From Sambucus nigra (taxonomy: Eukaryota > Streptophyta > Magnoliopsida > Dipsacales > Adoxaceae): a stretch of DNA of 64,000 nt. The DNA lies in contig OX422211.1 of the NCBI GenBank assembly GCA_949130495.1, positions 532,242,017 through 532,306,016 on the forward strand, in the 5' to 3' direction. Position numbers and translations under genes: made by a program. Each line of letters opens with the position of its first letter. Position 1 is the first letter of the stretch. The notes beneath the pieces were generated by a model. It worked only from the letters and a program-made list of their open reading frames with translations. It did no database searches and was not told the DNA's origin. This document shows, piece after piece, positions 1 to 12,500 of this stretch.

Positions 1-23
1 ATTCCTCTTCTATATATCTATCT

Positions 24-25
<2 letters not shown>

Positions 26-82
<57 letters not shown>
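26..82. repeat. (CA)n followed by (TA)n microsatellite
   Basis: An uninterrupted CA run of about 45 bases passes directly into a short TA run. It lies just upstream of a TATAAA at 98-103 that could serve the transporter gene. Confidence 0.9.
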
Positions 83-83
<1 letters not shown>

Positions 84-196
84 GATAGATACATGCATAT
101 AAACCAAATGAAGCTGACTAGCGCACAGTAGGTTTTGATAAGATTTGGTATATATTTGATTTGGTTACTTTATTCTGGCAAATCAAATCTTCATCA

Positions 197-204
197 GAAT
201 ATCC
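197..204. promoter_or_regulatory. P1BS-like site (GAATATCC)
   Basis: It matches GNATATNC exactly, the site bound by PHR1/PHL MYB-CC factors in phosphate-starvation genes. One match in about 2 kb of AT-rich DNA can occur by chance, and it may lie in the 5'UTR rather than the promoter. Confidence 0.3.
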
Positions 205-211
205 GGATTAT

Positions 212-262
212 ATGCAACAATTCAATTTTATCAACTTATCAAAGATTCAAATGGGAAGTTAG
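212..262 (+). other. Upstream ORF (16 codons plus stop) in the putative 5'UTR
   Basis: An ATG at 212 opens a 16-codon frame ending TAG at 260-262, inside the proposed first exon and before the 5'UTR intron. A second in-frame ATG is at 251. If this exon is real, the uORF could lower translation of the transporter. No conserved peptide is recognised. Confidence 0.3.
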
Positions 263-730
263 GTATTCTGGAAATCGGTGCATCAAAATATAAGCAGGTA
301 ATGTAATTTCTTCTAATATAGAACGTAGATTTTGATTTTGATTTTGATTTGTTTCTTCTGCAAAATAATGATGTCTCAATTATGTACTGTATCTGTATTC
401 ACTCCCATGCTGTTGTTGTTCGATTTGGATTGTGTTATATTTGCTTGTTATGAGAATTGTGAATTATTGGTGTTTGATGAATTGACTTTTAACTAGTGCT
501 TAAAAAAATGTTTGCTTAGCTATAGGAGCTTATTGTTCTTGCAAGAGATCTATGAACTCGCTTGACCTAGAGTACAACACTTACTGCTATGCCAGGTCAT
601 TTGGGAATACTTTGGGACTCGTATCATTTTCGTTTATAGACCGTTGGGTAGCGTAGATCCCTCACATATAAGTGACGGGGGATACGATACGGCGATATGG
701 AAAATCTTAAAAAGGACTACAATTATACGT

Positions 731-1302
731 AGCGGTGTGCAGAAATACCGATCGAACTGATGATTGCGGGCCGGTTCGGTTTAAGCAGGATAAAAATTGA
801 TAATTTTGGTTTGAACCGTATAGGATCCGGATAGAACCAAACCGAACCGCTTTACTTATTATATAATATATACATTTTATGATTAGTTAGTTCTATAATA
901 TAATACAATAAAAAATAGAAATGTTTAACATGGTATTATGTATTGAAATCAAGTTGAAATATTAATGAATTTAGGACACTTTTGAACCATTTTTTAAATT
1001 TGTTGCATATAAATAAAATAGTGTTAGGTGAATTTATATGGAAAATGATTAAACCAAAATGAAAAAAATATTACAAAATATCAGCCCTGTCAAAAATCGG
1101 TTAAACAGAATCGGCCCCGGCAATTTCAGCGCTGTCAAAAAACGACAGTCAAACCGAACTGGCCCTGTCAAAAACCGACCGTGTTCAGTTCGGTTAACCG
1201 ATACAACCGGTTCGGTTTCGGTTCAAAATATCCGAAAATCGATAAAGTCGGTTGAGCTTAAAAAAAGGCTAAAAACCCAACCGACCGACCGTGCACCACC
1301 CT
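731..1302. mobile_element. Non-autonomous hAT element (MITE-like) in the 5'UTR intron
   Basis: The ends form short terminal inverted repeats (AGCGGTGTGCAG and, reverse-complemented, AGGGTGGTGCAC). They are flanked by near-identical duplications, ATTATACGT at 722-730 and ATTATATGT at 1303-1311; eight of nine bases match, as expected for a hAT 8-bp duplication. The interior is full of GGTTCGGTTT-type repeats on both strands and encodes nothing recognisable. The open frame at 1059-1358 lies inside it and is not considered a gene. Confidence 0.75.
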
Positions 1303-2201
1303 ATTATATGTTAAGTTATCTTGCTAACCAAAAGAGGATACTTTTAAGAATAGTTTAATATAATATTACCCTCAAGCTAATACATTGTGTAAATAAGAAA
1401 AATAACCTTAAAAGAGGCATGAAAATAAAATATGCAAATAAAAAAATCACAATTGAACTCTTGGGATCTTGTGTACACATCACTCTCCCCCACATAGAAA
1501 AGTTCGTCTCGAGCATCCTTTCGATACCAATTTCGTGTAAACCGTTGGAAATAACTCACCTAACAACATGTTTTTGTAAAATAGGGTTTCTCTTATTGAG
1601 TGATTATTATTGTTGGGCAAATGCCTTATTTATAGGATAAGTTATCCTGGTATTAGTCCAAATAAGCCAAAATAACCTAAAGACGGCAAAGGAATATTAC
1701 CTTAAGGAAAAAGTGGTCTAAATAGGGCAAATAACCTAAAACAGACACATAAATAAAATCTAAAAATAAGCAAATTACGATCAAACCCTAAACCCTTGAT
1801 CTTTAATATCCCAGTTACTAGTTGTTGATGCAAGGATTCTTGAGCAGTCGATACTATCATGACATTTCCTTCCGCTTCAAACAATACTCGTGCTTGAGGA
1901 TTGATGTTTTGTAGACTAGTCTCTTCACCCACACAAGTGTTAAAAGGGAAAATCTGTAATAATTACCGGTAACCTCATCAACATATTGTCTGTGGGGCTT
2001 AAATCATTGGTTGAGAGAACACCATTAGAATCAAATTACACTAGGCTCCAATTCTAGCAGTGTGTTGTGGTCCTGTGTCAACATATACACTAGTTGCTCT
2101 TCCAAGACATTTGTGCAAGATTTGACATTTTTTTTGGCCATGGTAATGTTGTATCTTCTTTTTTTGGTTTTTAATGTATTTTTCTGATACTTTTTATGCA
2201 G
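1303..2201. other. Rest of the 5'UTR intron, no other feature seen
   Basis: AT-rich sequence with short spurious frames only. It ends in a pyrimidine-rich acceptor (…TTTTTATGCAG) at 2201, just before the start codon. Confidence 0.5.
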
Positions 2202-2207
2202 TGAAAG

Positions 2208-2260
2208 ATGGTTGCTTTCGGGAAAAAATTGAAGGAAAGACAAAATCAAGAATGGCAAGA
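2208..2260 (+). CDS. PHT5: PHT5 exon 1: start of the SPX domain
   Basis: It encodes [17 protein letters not shown] plus two bases of codon 18. The intron begins at 2261 (GTATGC). This is the conserved N-terminal helix of SPX domains, here with 53 coding bases. The next base in the mRNA is at 7219, giving E18 followed by YYINYK. Confidence 0.88.
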
Positions 2261-5200
2261 GTATGCTTATAACCTATAACCCATTCTAGCATGTATACGT
2301 AGTTTGTTAGCATTATGATTCTGTCTGCAAATAATCAAAGTGCAGAAATCTTTGCCATATTTTTGTTTGTGGAAATTGAAAGAAGATTTTTTAATTGTTC
2401 TATCTTGAAAGACCTCTTCGATTGCACTAAATATAATATCTCTTATTCTGCTATGACTAGAGTAGTTTTGAATAGATATGTTTGGAGAAAGATGTAGGAT
2501 AAAGTTTAACATCACATAATTTTAGTTAGCAATTGGTTGGTCAAAAGTATTTCTATATAAGATTTGCAGTTGTTTTATCATGGAAAACGGTACCCCTTGA
2601 TTGACTTAAATATAATTTTTTAATCCTACTATAGTTTCAATAGATACTGTTAAATATAGAGTAATTCAGTACAATTTCTAGGATAACGTACAATTTACAG
2701 AAAGATGATTTTTTGGCAAATTCTAGGATTACATAATATTCCAATTGAGGATGGGATCATGGATTGTATTAGAGTAGTAGTTGAAATAGTTGTTTAATAA
2801 GATTAGGCGATGACTAAGAGGCGAAAAATCGGACATGGGATTCGGATATGACACGACTCGACACACTTTTGTTCCAAAAAACTACGATAAAGTTATGTTT
2901 CGATGCGTTAAATATTATTTAGTTACTTGCATGTTTTCCACATACATTAGGAATTTGGATTACAATAATTTAGGAATTAAAAAATATTCATCTTGCCAAT
3001 GCAACAAAAAAAGTAAGTTACAACAGCACAAATCATCGAGTCAACATATAATCTATTCCAGATTTTAATTCCATTCAGCCTAAAAATAACAAATAATGTT
3101 GTGCTCCAATGGTAGCACCTCCAACTAAAACAAGGGCATTAAGATTGATGGAAATATAAACTAGCCACAAAATAGAGATGAACACAAGATATTTATCATA
3201 GTATGACAAAACTTTTGCATACATTCAAGAGAGAGAATACTTTCACTATTTGAGAGGCATAGGTTACAATGGTAGGATTATATAAGAGCTATGCATGCTC
3301 TTAACCCTAGTCCCAATTACACCCAAATCTCACATTGGAATCAAGTTTAGACATCTTAAACCTCTTACTCGTTCTAGCCTCTATTTTGATGAATAGTTCT
3401 CTCAATATCAATAAAACCCTAATGAGAACCCCTCTCATCATTCTATTTATGCCCAAAGTGTTACATCTAAAAACACCCCAAAATACACCCACTTAAAACC
3501 CATTTTCTCAAGGATGGGCCCATTCGCTGGAGCTTTTCGCGGGCTCTTCGCCGCAGCCAAACCTTTGATGCAAAGGAGCCAAAACACCATGGGTCGCCAT
3601 ATCACGGGTTAGGGAGAGGCCTATTGCTACAGTGAAGGTAGGAGAAATGCATTTGAGATAAACTCACAAATCCTTACGTTGGTAAGAAATTACCGCTACT
3701 CCAAATCAAGACTTCCCTCTTGCAAGACCATAAACAATCAAACAATTGGCTTCCATAGTACTAGTTACATACACCTCGAATCAAACACGGTCCTAAGTCC
3801 TAACCCTCCTTGATTCATCAACGACCAATGCATGTGTGCAACTATCCCGAGTCAAAATCTTCCGTTAACCTTGGAAGGGGGACCTCGAGCCATCCCCTCC
3901 CATAGTAGTACTTTTCCTCCACCATTGTTTTGCTGTCGGGAAACTTACTACTGATGCCTCCGGTTTATACACAAACGAGACATACCTTGAACGTTCGATA
4001 ACTTGTGCACGTCGCATCCTCATTACCCTCAAAGTTAATTTCAGATAATACAAATCTCATCTCTCTTCTCCTTTTGTTTAGAACACACAACCACGTGTAA
4101 CTCGAAAGACTCCACTCATTACCGACACTCAAAAACCCTTGGAATCCAATTGACTAATGGTTATCAAGTGGCAACTTTGGGGCGTAGGCAACGTCACCCA
4201 ATATGCACTCCATCCCATTGAACATTTTGATTTTCATCATTCCTGCCCCTGAAACGATACATTTCTTTCTTCTAGGGGAAGACAAGAAACCTTTCTCCTT
4301 CTCTTAGAATGTTTTCAAAATATTTTCTCTTGGAATAAACATAATCAGAAGATTCCGAGTACAACATCCATTCACTTTGAGAAAGAGAGTTAACTTTGGA
4401 AAGTGTTAGACTTTTCGAAATCTTCATCCTCCGCATATGTTCCCAATGCACTATTGAAGCCACCTCCATCCTTCTTCAAAGGACAAACCTGCTTTATATG
4501 TTCCCACTCCTTGGACTTGTAACATTGTCGGACTTTTTCATCACCCCTTGATCTAGACGTACTACCTCCACTAAATCCCAAGTTAGTATTCCCTTGTCGA
4601 TTCCCATCATGAGCATATAAAGTCGAGCTAGAACTCTACTCCCCTAAAGTCTCCCTCTTGTTATAGGACAATAGAGTTAACTCCACCTCATCCATTTTAG
4701 TTGTATCTTTGCTATACAAAATGGTTTTGACTATACTCTCATATGATACTGAAAGAGAGGTAAGAAGAAAAAAATCTCTCCCTTTTTTCTTTATTTTCAC
4801 ATCAACCTTTTATAGTTGATCCACCAGCCCATGAAATACACTCATATGACCACGAGGTTTCTGACCTCCTCCATCTTCAAATGGTTAGATTGAGCTTTGT
4901 TGTGAGACTCTTTGCTAAATATACCTTCTCAAGCTTTTTCCACAACTTCAGCGCCGTGTTGAACGATGAGATCCTTCAATTTATATTGCCATAAAGTGAA
5001 GCTACCTCTTCCATCAAAACGATCTGCTTTCCACTGTCAAACAATATTTTCGGACATGGTTGAATGAAGCAACAAGTATAAAGCTGTAAACACAAGTGTG
5101 TTGACACAAGTGTGTTGACACCGAAATCACACTTGAGACACCTTGTGTGCACTAAAGCTCAGATATTAGTTGTTATGATCCAATGGCACCACACCCAACC

Positions 5201-6523
5201 AAAACAAGGAAATATATATGCAAGATTGATGGAAGTATAAAAAAACCACAAAAAATAAAAATGAATACAAGATATTTAACGCGATTCAACAAACTTATCA
5301 TGCCCACCTCCACACGAGAGAACAATTCCACTATTTTAGAAAAATAGGTTACAATGATAGAAATATTTAAAAGATATGCACACTCTCAATCCACACTGCA
5401 TATACATCCAAATCTCACCTTGGAATCAAGTTTAGAAACCTAAACCTTAGCTCTTTCTAGACTCTCTTTTGATGGATAACTCTCCCAATATCAATAAAAC
5501 CCTAATGGGAAACCTCTCTCATCATTCTATTTATACGTGAAGTTTTACATGTGAATAGACCCATAAATATCCCAACTTAAAATCCATTTTTGCACAAAGT
5601 TGGGCCCGTTCTTTGGAGCTTTCTTTGGTCTCTTCATTGCAGTGAAGCCAAAACATCGTTGGATGCCATCACCACTGGACCAAATCACGTGTTGGGGACA
5701 AGCCCTTCACTACGACAAAGGGCGGGAGAAATGCATTTTGAGCCAAACTTTCACAATAACTCCATAGTCTCACTTTCTCCACAACTCAATATTTCCTAAC
5801 TAGCATTTAGCGTTGAAAATTATACAAGTAACACAATAATGCTCTATGCAAATAAATAAAAATAAAAACAAAGCATTTCACTCGTTAGACCCATGTGTGT
5901 ATACACCAAGACATCTTAAACCAAAAACGGTAACTCCTTGTCTCATTCATTAACTACATTCTAGTAACTCCACCCGAGTATATGAACGTGCAGATTTCTT
6001 GATGCAAATGATGCATTGCCCTGGAATGTTCCCACCCCCTTTACCATCTTTCTCAAACTTCGTAACACAAGATCAAAGTGGCTTGCTCAAGTCTTCATTA
6101 GTAGAGGGTGCGGTATCGTCATCGGTTGAAGCCATATCAATTCGATCAAATTTCTAATAAAATAGTAATAATTAAATTTTAAATAATATAATTAAGCAAA
6201 CCAAAATTTACAAATTGTACAAATTAGAAATCAGTACAAAAACAGACCGTAAAATTCTGTCCCTAAATTAACAATTTCACGTACAACGCTTGAAAACGTA
6301 AATTTATTAACTTTGTACATAGATTCTAAGAACATCATTTTTTTTTTCAGAAAATAAATATGCATCAAATCCGAATTATGCCTAACAGAATAAACCCTGA
6401 TTTATCACATTTAGGATCAAATATGCATCAAGCTGTTAGAATTATGTCTAACAAATAAACTCTGAACCCAAACTACTAAAATAGTAAATTAAAGGTTATA
6501 CTTGCATACCTCTGAAGGAACCA

Positions 6524-6595
<72 letters not shown>

Positions 6596-9500
6596 GATGC
6601 TGAAGCTTTAGATCCCTTTTTCTGTAAGTTTAAACTATTATAACAAAACACTCCACAATTAAGTTTTAAAATTAAATTTACCCCAGAATGTGCCGCGACC
6701 GTATTTTAAAGTATCCTAGGGAATCTGATGTTTAACAAAATTAAAAGAAAAGTTGGGTAATCATTTCACCTATCCGAAGCATGTCCCAACATATGCAATG
6801 CGTATATGATTCTAATATGCGTCCGAAAAAAGAGAAGGAAAATATACCGTTGAGAAAGTTTGAATTCAATGGAATTTCCCTTACTTGACGACACGACACT
6901 GACTCAAAGGCCTATGGGAATCGTGTTCATAGGGTGATGTTGAATGGTGGAAAAGCATTGCCATGTGTATACAAGGATTGAAGAAATCCTCGGAGATATA
7001 CATTTTGCGGTGCTGTATACGCAATCCTGAGTGAAAGGGAGAAAAATAGACCGATATCTTGAAATTGAGTGATAGATCAAAGAAAATACGAGGGGAGAGA
7101 GAGAGAGAGAGCGCTATGTATATGTAGAATATTCATGCCAATATTGATTATATCATCAATCATTTCATAGTATGTTCTATATATTGGTCATGATCCACTA
7201 TAATTTTCTACCTTTCAGATACTACATCAACTACAAATTAATGAAGAAAAAAGTAAAATATTATGCTCACCAAATTGAAGTTGGAGCTCTTGATCGCCGA
7301 CATGTTCTCAAGGATTTCTCAAGAATGCTGGATAATCAGGTGGCTACAATTTAAATATCAAAAGTTTGTTCTTTCAGTATACGTACATGAAAAGTTATTC
7401 ATGCTAGTTTTTTCTTTGATTGCATATGAACTTTTATTTATAAAAGCTACCATGAATATCTCTTAGTGATTGGTTAATTTGTTTTTGAAAGCATTGTCTG
7501 TTAAACTAAGTATGCATTTTAGTTCTTCGTAGGTTGTTATAATCATAAAGATCTCTATTGTGGTGTTTTAACAGAAGATGGTTTCTTGAAAGTCAATTAA
7601 GAAAAAACCTATGCCTTGTCCCATGGCGATTTGATCCCTTTGATTGAATTAAGTTTAAGCAGAGTGTTCATTATTCGTATGAACTGACGAATTCTACACG
7701 TGGCTTTAATTTTGAAGCAGGAATTTATGATGTTATGAGAAATGTTGTAAACAAGAACTAAAATTTTAGATGATTTAAAAGCAATGGAATAAAACTTATA
7801 CTTGCTCACATTTCCACACCAAGACATCAAAAGAAAAATGTATCAAGTACACAAATCAATATGGATGTTAAGTGCATTCATGGATTTTCTTGCAATTTAG
7901 TCTTCAATTTATGTTTTTATTTTTTTTCCCTTTTTATTTTATTTATTTAACTTTATAATGAAATGGAGGTCAATAATGGCCTTGAGGAACATATGATATA
8001 ATGGAAATATTTAGTGAAATCCAATAGGCTTTATATATTGGTAACTTTCATTTTGTACACGCATAAACATTTGCATATTTATAGCAGAGTTTTGTATATG
8101 TATGATTTTTTCCGTGCTTCATTGTGGAGAATGCAGCACTTACTGTTTTTTAAATGCTAAATGAACTTCGTATCATGTTTGTTTAAATTGCAGATTGAAA
8201 AAGTTGTCCTTTTTATGTTGGAGCAACAAGGGCTACTTGCAAGCAGGATAGCCAAGCTTGGAGAACAGCAGGAAGCTCTTCAAGAGCAGCCAGATATATC
8301 CAAAATATCTGAACTGCGAGAAGCTTATAGAACAGTGGGGCAAGATCTTCTAAAACTTGTCTTTTTTGTTGAGATAAATGCCATTGGCCTCCGTAAGATC
8401 CTTAAGAAGTTTGACAAACGGTTTGGATATAGATTCACTAACTACTATGTCAAAACTCGTGCGAATCATCCTTATTCTCAGCTTCAGCAAGTGTTCAAGC
8501 ATGTGGTAATATGATCAAGTCTTCGTATAGGTTCTTTTGGTTATCAAGTTTTCACTTTTTTTTTAATCTTTCCCTTTTTGACTTTTCAAGACCTCAATGA
8601 GCTTCTATGTTGGGCTCTTTCATTAGATAAACTTTTCATTATAGACAATTGGAGAAGGATTCCTTGTAAACATTTTTAATTGGGTGAAGTGCATTTAGTT
8701 TTTGGCTTCAACAAAAAGTTCCTATGTGAAAATGAGCTTTCGGATGCTGAATTGGATGTGGTACAGATACTTTACCAAAATCACATATACTTTATGCTAA
8801 TATGAAAGTATCTGGATAGCATCTTAATAGCTAAAAGTACCTGGACTTTTTCCCATAAAATTCTTTCTCCGGGGACCTAATTGTGAAGTATTTAGTTTTT
8901 ATTAGGGTAGGAAAGAGCAATAGATATTGTGCCCGGCCTTCACAAATCTTAGTGAGAATAAAACCAATCGTAACAGAAATATTGAATTTGCAGGGATTGG
9001 GGGCAGTTGTGGGAGCCATATCTCGCAATCTTGCTGATCTTCAGGATCGTCAGGGAAGCTACTTATCAATTTATGATCAGCCTGCTCTGCCCCTTCAGGT
9101 ATTCCTCATCTACATTATTTAATCATCTTTTTTAATCATGCATATCGTCTTGTATTTTCGCTACACCCTGACCTTATTGTTTTATTATTATTATTATAAT
9201 ATTTATTATTAAATATTATGTGATCGGCATATACCTTTGAAGTTTAAGGGGAGATTCTATAGGACGGTCGTTAGACCAGTCATGTTATACGGGACGGAGT
9301 GTTAGGCAGCCGACCCCAATAATTGGGATAAGACTTTGTTAAGTTGAGTAGAGTATTAAGGAGGGATATATCTGCCATTCACTACTTTTCCCGCAAGTTT
9401 ATTTGATATTACACTCCTTGTTATCAACCAACCATGGCCCTATTTGAGCTATTATTTACGATCCTTACCACAACATGTTATAACTTTGGACAAGCAAAAT

Positions 9501-12500
9501 TCTCTTTCATTGTAAAGGGGAGTCATCCACTACCTCGGAAATTTTACTTTTATTCTCCATTATAAGATCTCCATAGCTCCATTATTGTAGCCATAAAATG
9601 CAAAATGTAGTGGAGACCCCACCATGAGAAAACGGTGTCGTGTGTATTTTCTTTAAATTTCAATTTCATCTTCAATACTTTCTTTACTGATTTGACTTCA
9701 ATGTCTATTTTTTGGCGTAAACAATTATAATTGGTTTATTATTATTATTATCATTATTATTTTTTTTACATTAATACGTCCATAATTACCCACTAATGAA
9801 TTTGGTACCGTTGACAAATTTTTATTGACTTTATTACATTTTTCGTCACTAGATGTGAAAATTGCGCCGCAAAAAGTGATCTGTGATGATATATAGCGAC
9901 GGAAAATTTACTATAGTCAAAATAAAATTCATAAAAGCCATCAAACTCAAAACGGGGTAATTATGGACGTATTAAAGTAATAAAACCCAAATTATTATTA
10001 TTTTTATTATTCTAGGGAAGCACTACGTTATCTTGTACAAGTTCATCTGCAGGATCCTGTCGTGGACTCACTAAGGGCAGCCGCAGACAGGTTATCCTAC
10101 TCAACAAACTTCCTGAACTTTTTGGCGCAACATGCACTTATTATGCAAGAAGAGTTACCTACTCCCGTTGAGGAAATGGTTGATGATGGAAGATACCATT
10201 TTGTGTCTCTCCTCTTGAACTTGGCGAACACTTTTCTTTATATGGTCAACACATATATTATTGTTCCAACAGCAGATGACTACTCTATGAGCCTTGGTGC
10301 TGCAGCAACAGTTTGTGGGATTGTGATTGGTGCAATGGCTGTTGCACAGGTCTTTTCCTCAGTATATTTCAGTGCTTGGTCAAACAGATCATACTTTAGA
10401 CCCCTAGTATTTAGCAGTATAGTTCTTTTTGTGGGAAATGTCATGTATGCGATGGCTTATGATCTTGGTTCAATATGGGTTCTTCTACTTGGTCGTCTAT
10501 TTTGCGGGTAACTCTCTCTCTCTCTCTCTCTCTGCACACACACACGGTTTTATTTTGTCAACTAATATGAAAAAATGGGAAATTTGATTTTTTTTTATTT
10601 TCCCTCTTTTAGGGTGTGGTTTAAAAGCATAAAACTCCAAGTTCTCAAGGAGAATTTCTGCATTTGAATGAATAATTTAACCTATACAACAGTAGCATCC
10701 CCAAGAAATTTTATGTACAAGAACTGAAGATGGGAAATTATGAGAAAGCCCTGAACATTAAGTTTATGTCCAAGAACTTACCATTAATCTGCCTCCTCCA
10801 ATTGTTCTTTTTTGTGTTCTCATGAGTCATGAATCATTACTGTCTTACTGCCAATATATGACTGTTTTTGTAGCTTTGCTACCTGCTTTATTAAGGGCAC
10901 ACATCAGGTTATGAATTATTTTGTTAATTCCCCAATAGACCAGGAACTCATTTTAAACAGTGTTCCAAAAGTTCCACCTAGGCGCTAGGCAGTGCTTTGT
11001 CACCTCCCCTAGGCCTTAGACGCTAGCCACTGGTGTGACGTCTCGGCGAGGCCCAAATATGTATATGTGGCTACTGTTTGTGTATGAAGTGCTGTACTGA
11101 TTTGAATACTACCCTTTGTGTTGAAATGTCAAGATTGTGCTGATAGTTGATATTTTGTCGTCTATATTTAGAAAGTAAAAATTAAAACCACCTAGGTACC
11201 CGCCTAGGCGTCTGCCTTCTGCCTAGCTCTTTTAGAAGATTGATTTTAAACATGTCTGGGTTAATTGTCAGAAGGTAAACATATGAGGTTGCATCTTTTA
11301 GAAGGTAAAATGTAGTCAGTCAACCAACCCAATTGAACTTTAAGACAGGAGTAGTACAGGATTATAAAATTTAAGGAACTCTCTCAATATTGAGGTTTGT
11401 TTGCCTTTACTTTTGTGAAGTGTTTTATTTTTCTCAGCTATCCATACACATTCGCCCAAATGGACTACCTAAGACACTATGTTCTGGCATAATTGTTTTA
11501 TGTTTTTTCTGAATTTGCAGTTTCGGTTCTGCTAGGGCAGTTAACCGACGCTATATCAGTGATTGTGTACCACTTAAACTCCGCATGCAAGCTTCAGCAG
11601 GTTTTGTTAGTGCTAGCGCTCTTGGAATGGCATGTGGCCCTGCACTTGCTGGCTTACTTCAAATGAATTTTAAGATTTTCAAGATCACTTTTGATAAAAA
11701 CACTTTACCTGGCTGGGTTATGGCAGTCGCATGGTTGTTTTATTTAGTATGGTTGTGGATTTCATTTAAAGAACCTGCATGTCAGACTGAGGAGGAACAT
11801 GTACCACAAGAATCTAATTCTGGTAAATTCACTTCGATCATACTACTTCTTGTTAATATTCTAAATTGTAATAAAATAAGTCCTCTACGAATAAAAGAAA
11901 CTCGTCTGATTTTCTTAGATGTACCCTAAACTACAACTGGAAATAGAATATAAAAACATAAGTTTTTCATTTGCTCTATTAGACTGCGCTATGTCCTAGT
12001 CATGGCGTCACTTTGGCAATTTGTACTATAAAACGGAAAATATTGTTAGTTGCCTTATTTCACTACTACATGAGTCGAGACAATGTCTCCTATGCCATAT
12101 CCTCATTAAGGTTTCACTCATTAAACTCACGAGTTCAAGGTTGAATGACATCCTCTACTTTGTTTGACTGTTGTAAATTACTCAGGAACAGGAACGGGTG
12201 AGGCTTTGATATTAGTTTGGTGTAATATATTTTTCAGAACATATAATCATGAAGAACATTACTTCTGTACTTAATTTCTCTGAAGAAGCGTATGTCTATG
12301 TTCTAAAAACTACCAGATTTTCAAAATGATTAACTCGCGTTTAAGACCTTTGAAATAATAAAAGAAGTGTATTTAATCTAATTTCTATTCCTACGGGGAC
12401 TAGGGATAGTGACATCATTAGTTACAAAAATATAACAAATAAAAACGAATATTGTCCCAGTGACATCATGTTTACTTCACCCTCTATCTGTGCCTGCATC

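Larger units (their letters stand above)
98..297 (+). promoter_or_regulatory. Putative core promoter and non-coding first exon of the SPX-MFS gene
   Basis: TATAAA sits at 98-103. A good donor (GCAG|GTAATG, cut after 297) pairs with a good acceptor (TTTTTATGCAG, ending 2201) six bases before the coding ATG at 2208. This suggests a first exon of roughly 130-297 and a 5'UTR intron of 298-2201. A palindromic GNATATNC site (197-204, the PHR1-type P1BS consensus) and a 16-codon upstream ORF (212-262) fall in it. The splice pair is seen; transcription start and use are inferred. Confidence 0.4.
3097..5785 (-). mobile_element. Degenerate Ty1/copia element, antisense in intron 1
   Basis: Two similar direct repeats, about 3097-3680 and 5171-5785, share their order of motifs and act as LTRs. 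A decayed tRNA-iMet primer site (GCTCAGATATTA on +) sits at 5157-5168, next to the right LTR, so the element reads on the minus strand. Inside are gag, a broken CCHC knuckle, a protease remnant and the pre-integrase region; most of pol is missing. Outer LTR ends are approximate. Confidence 0.7.

Noticed and set aside
1059..1358. 99-codon open frame
   Set aside because: It is made of the hAT MITE's GGTTCGGTTT repeats; both the composition and the boundaries are explained by the element.
8161..8514. Treating the 117-codon frame as a separate SPX gene
   Set aside because: It is exon 3 with intron sequence read through at both ends; the acceptor at 8193 and donor at 8506 join it to the neighbours in phase.
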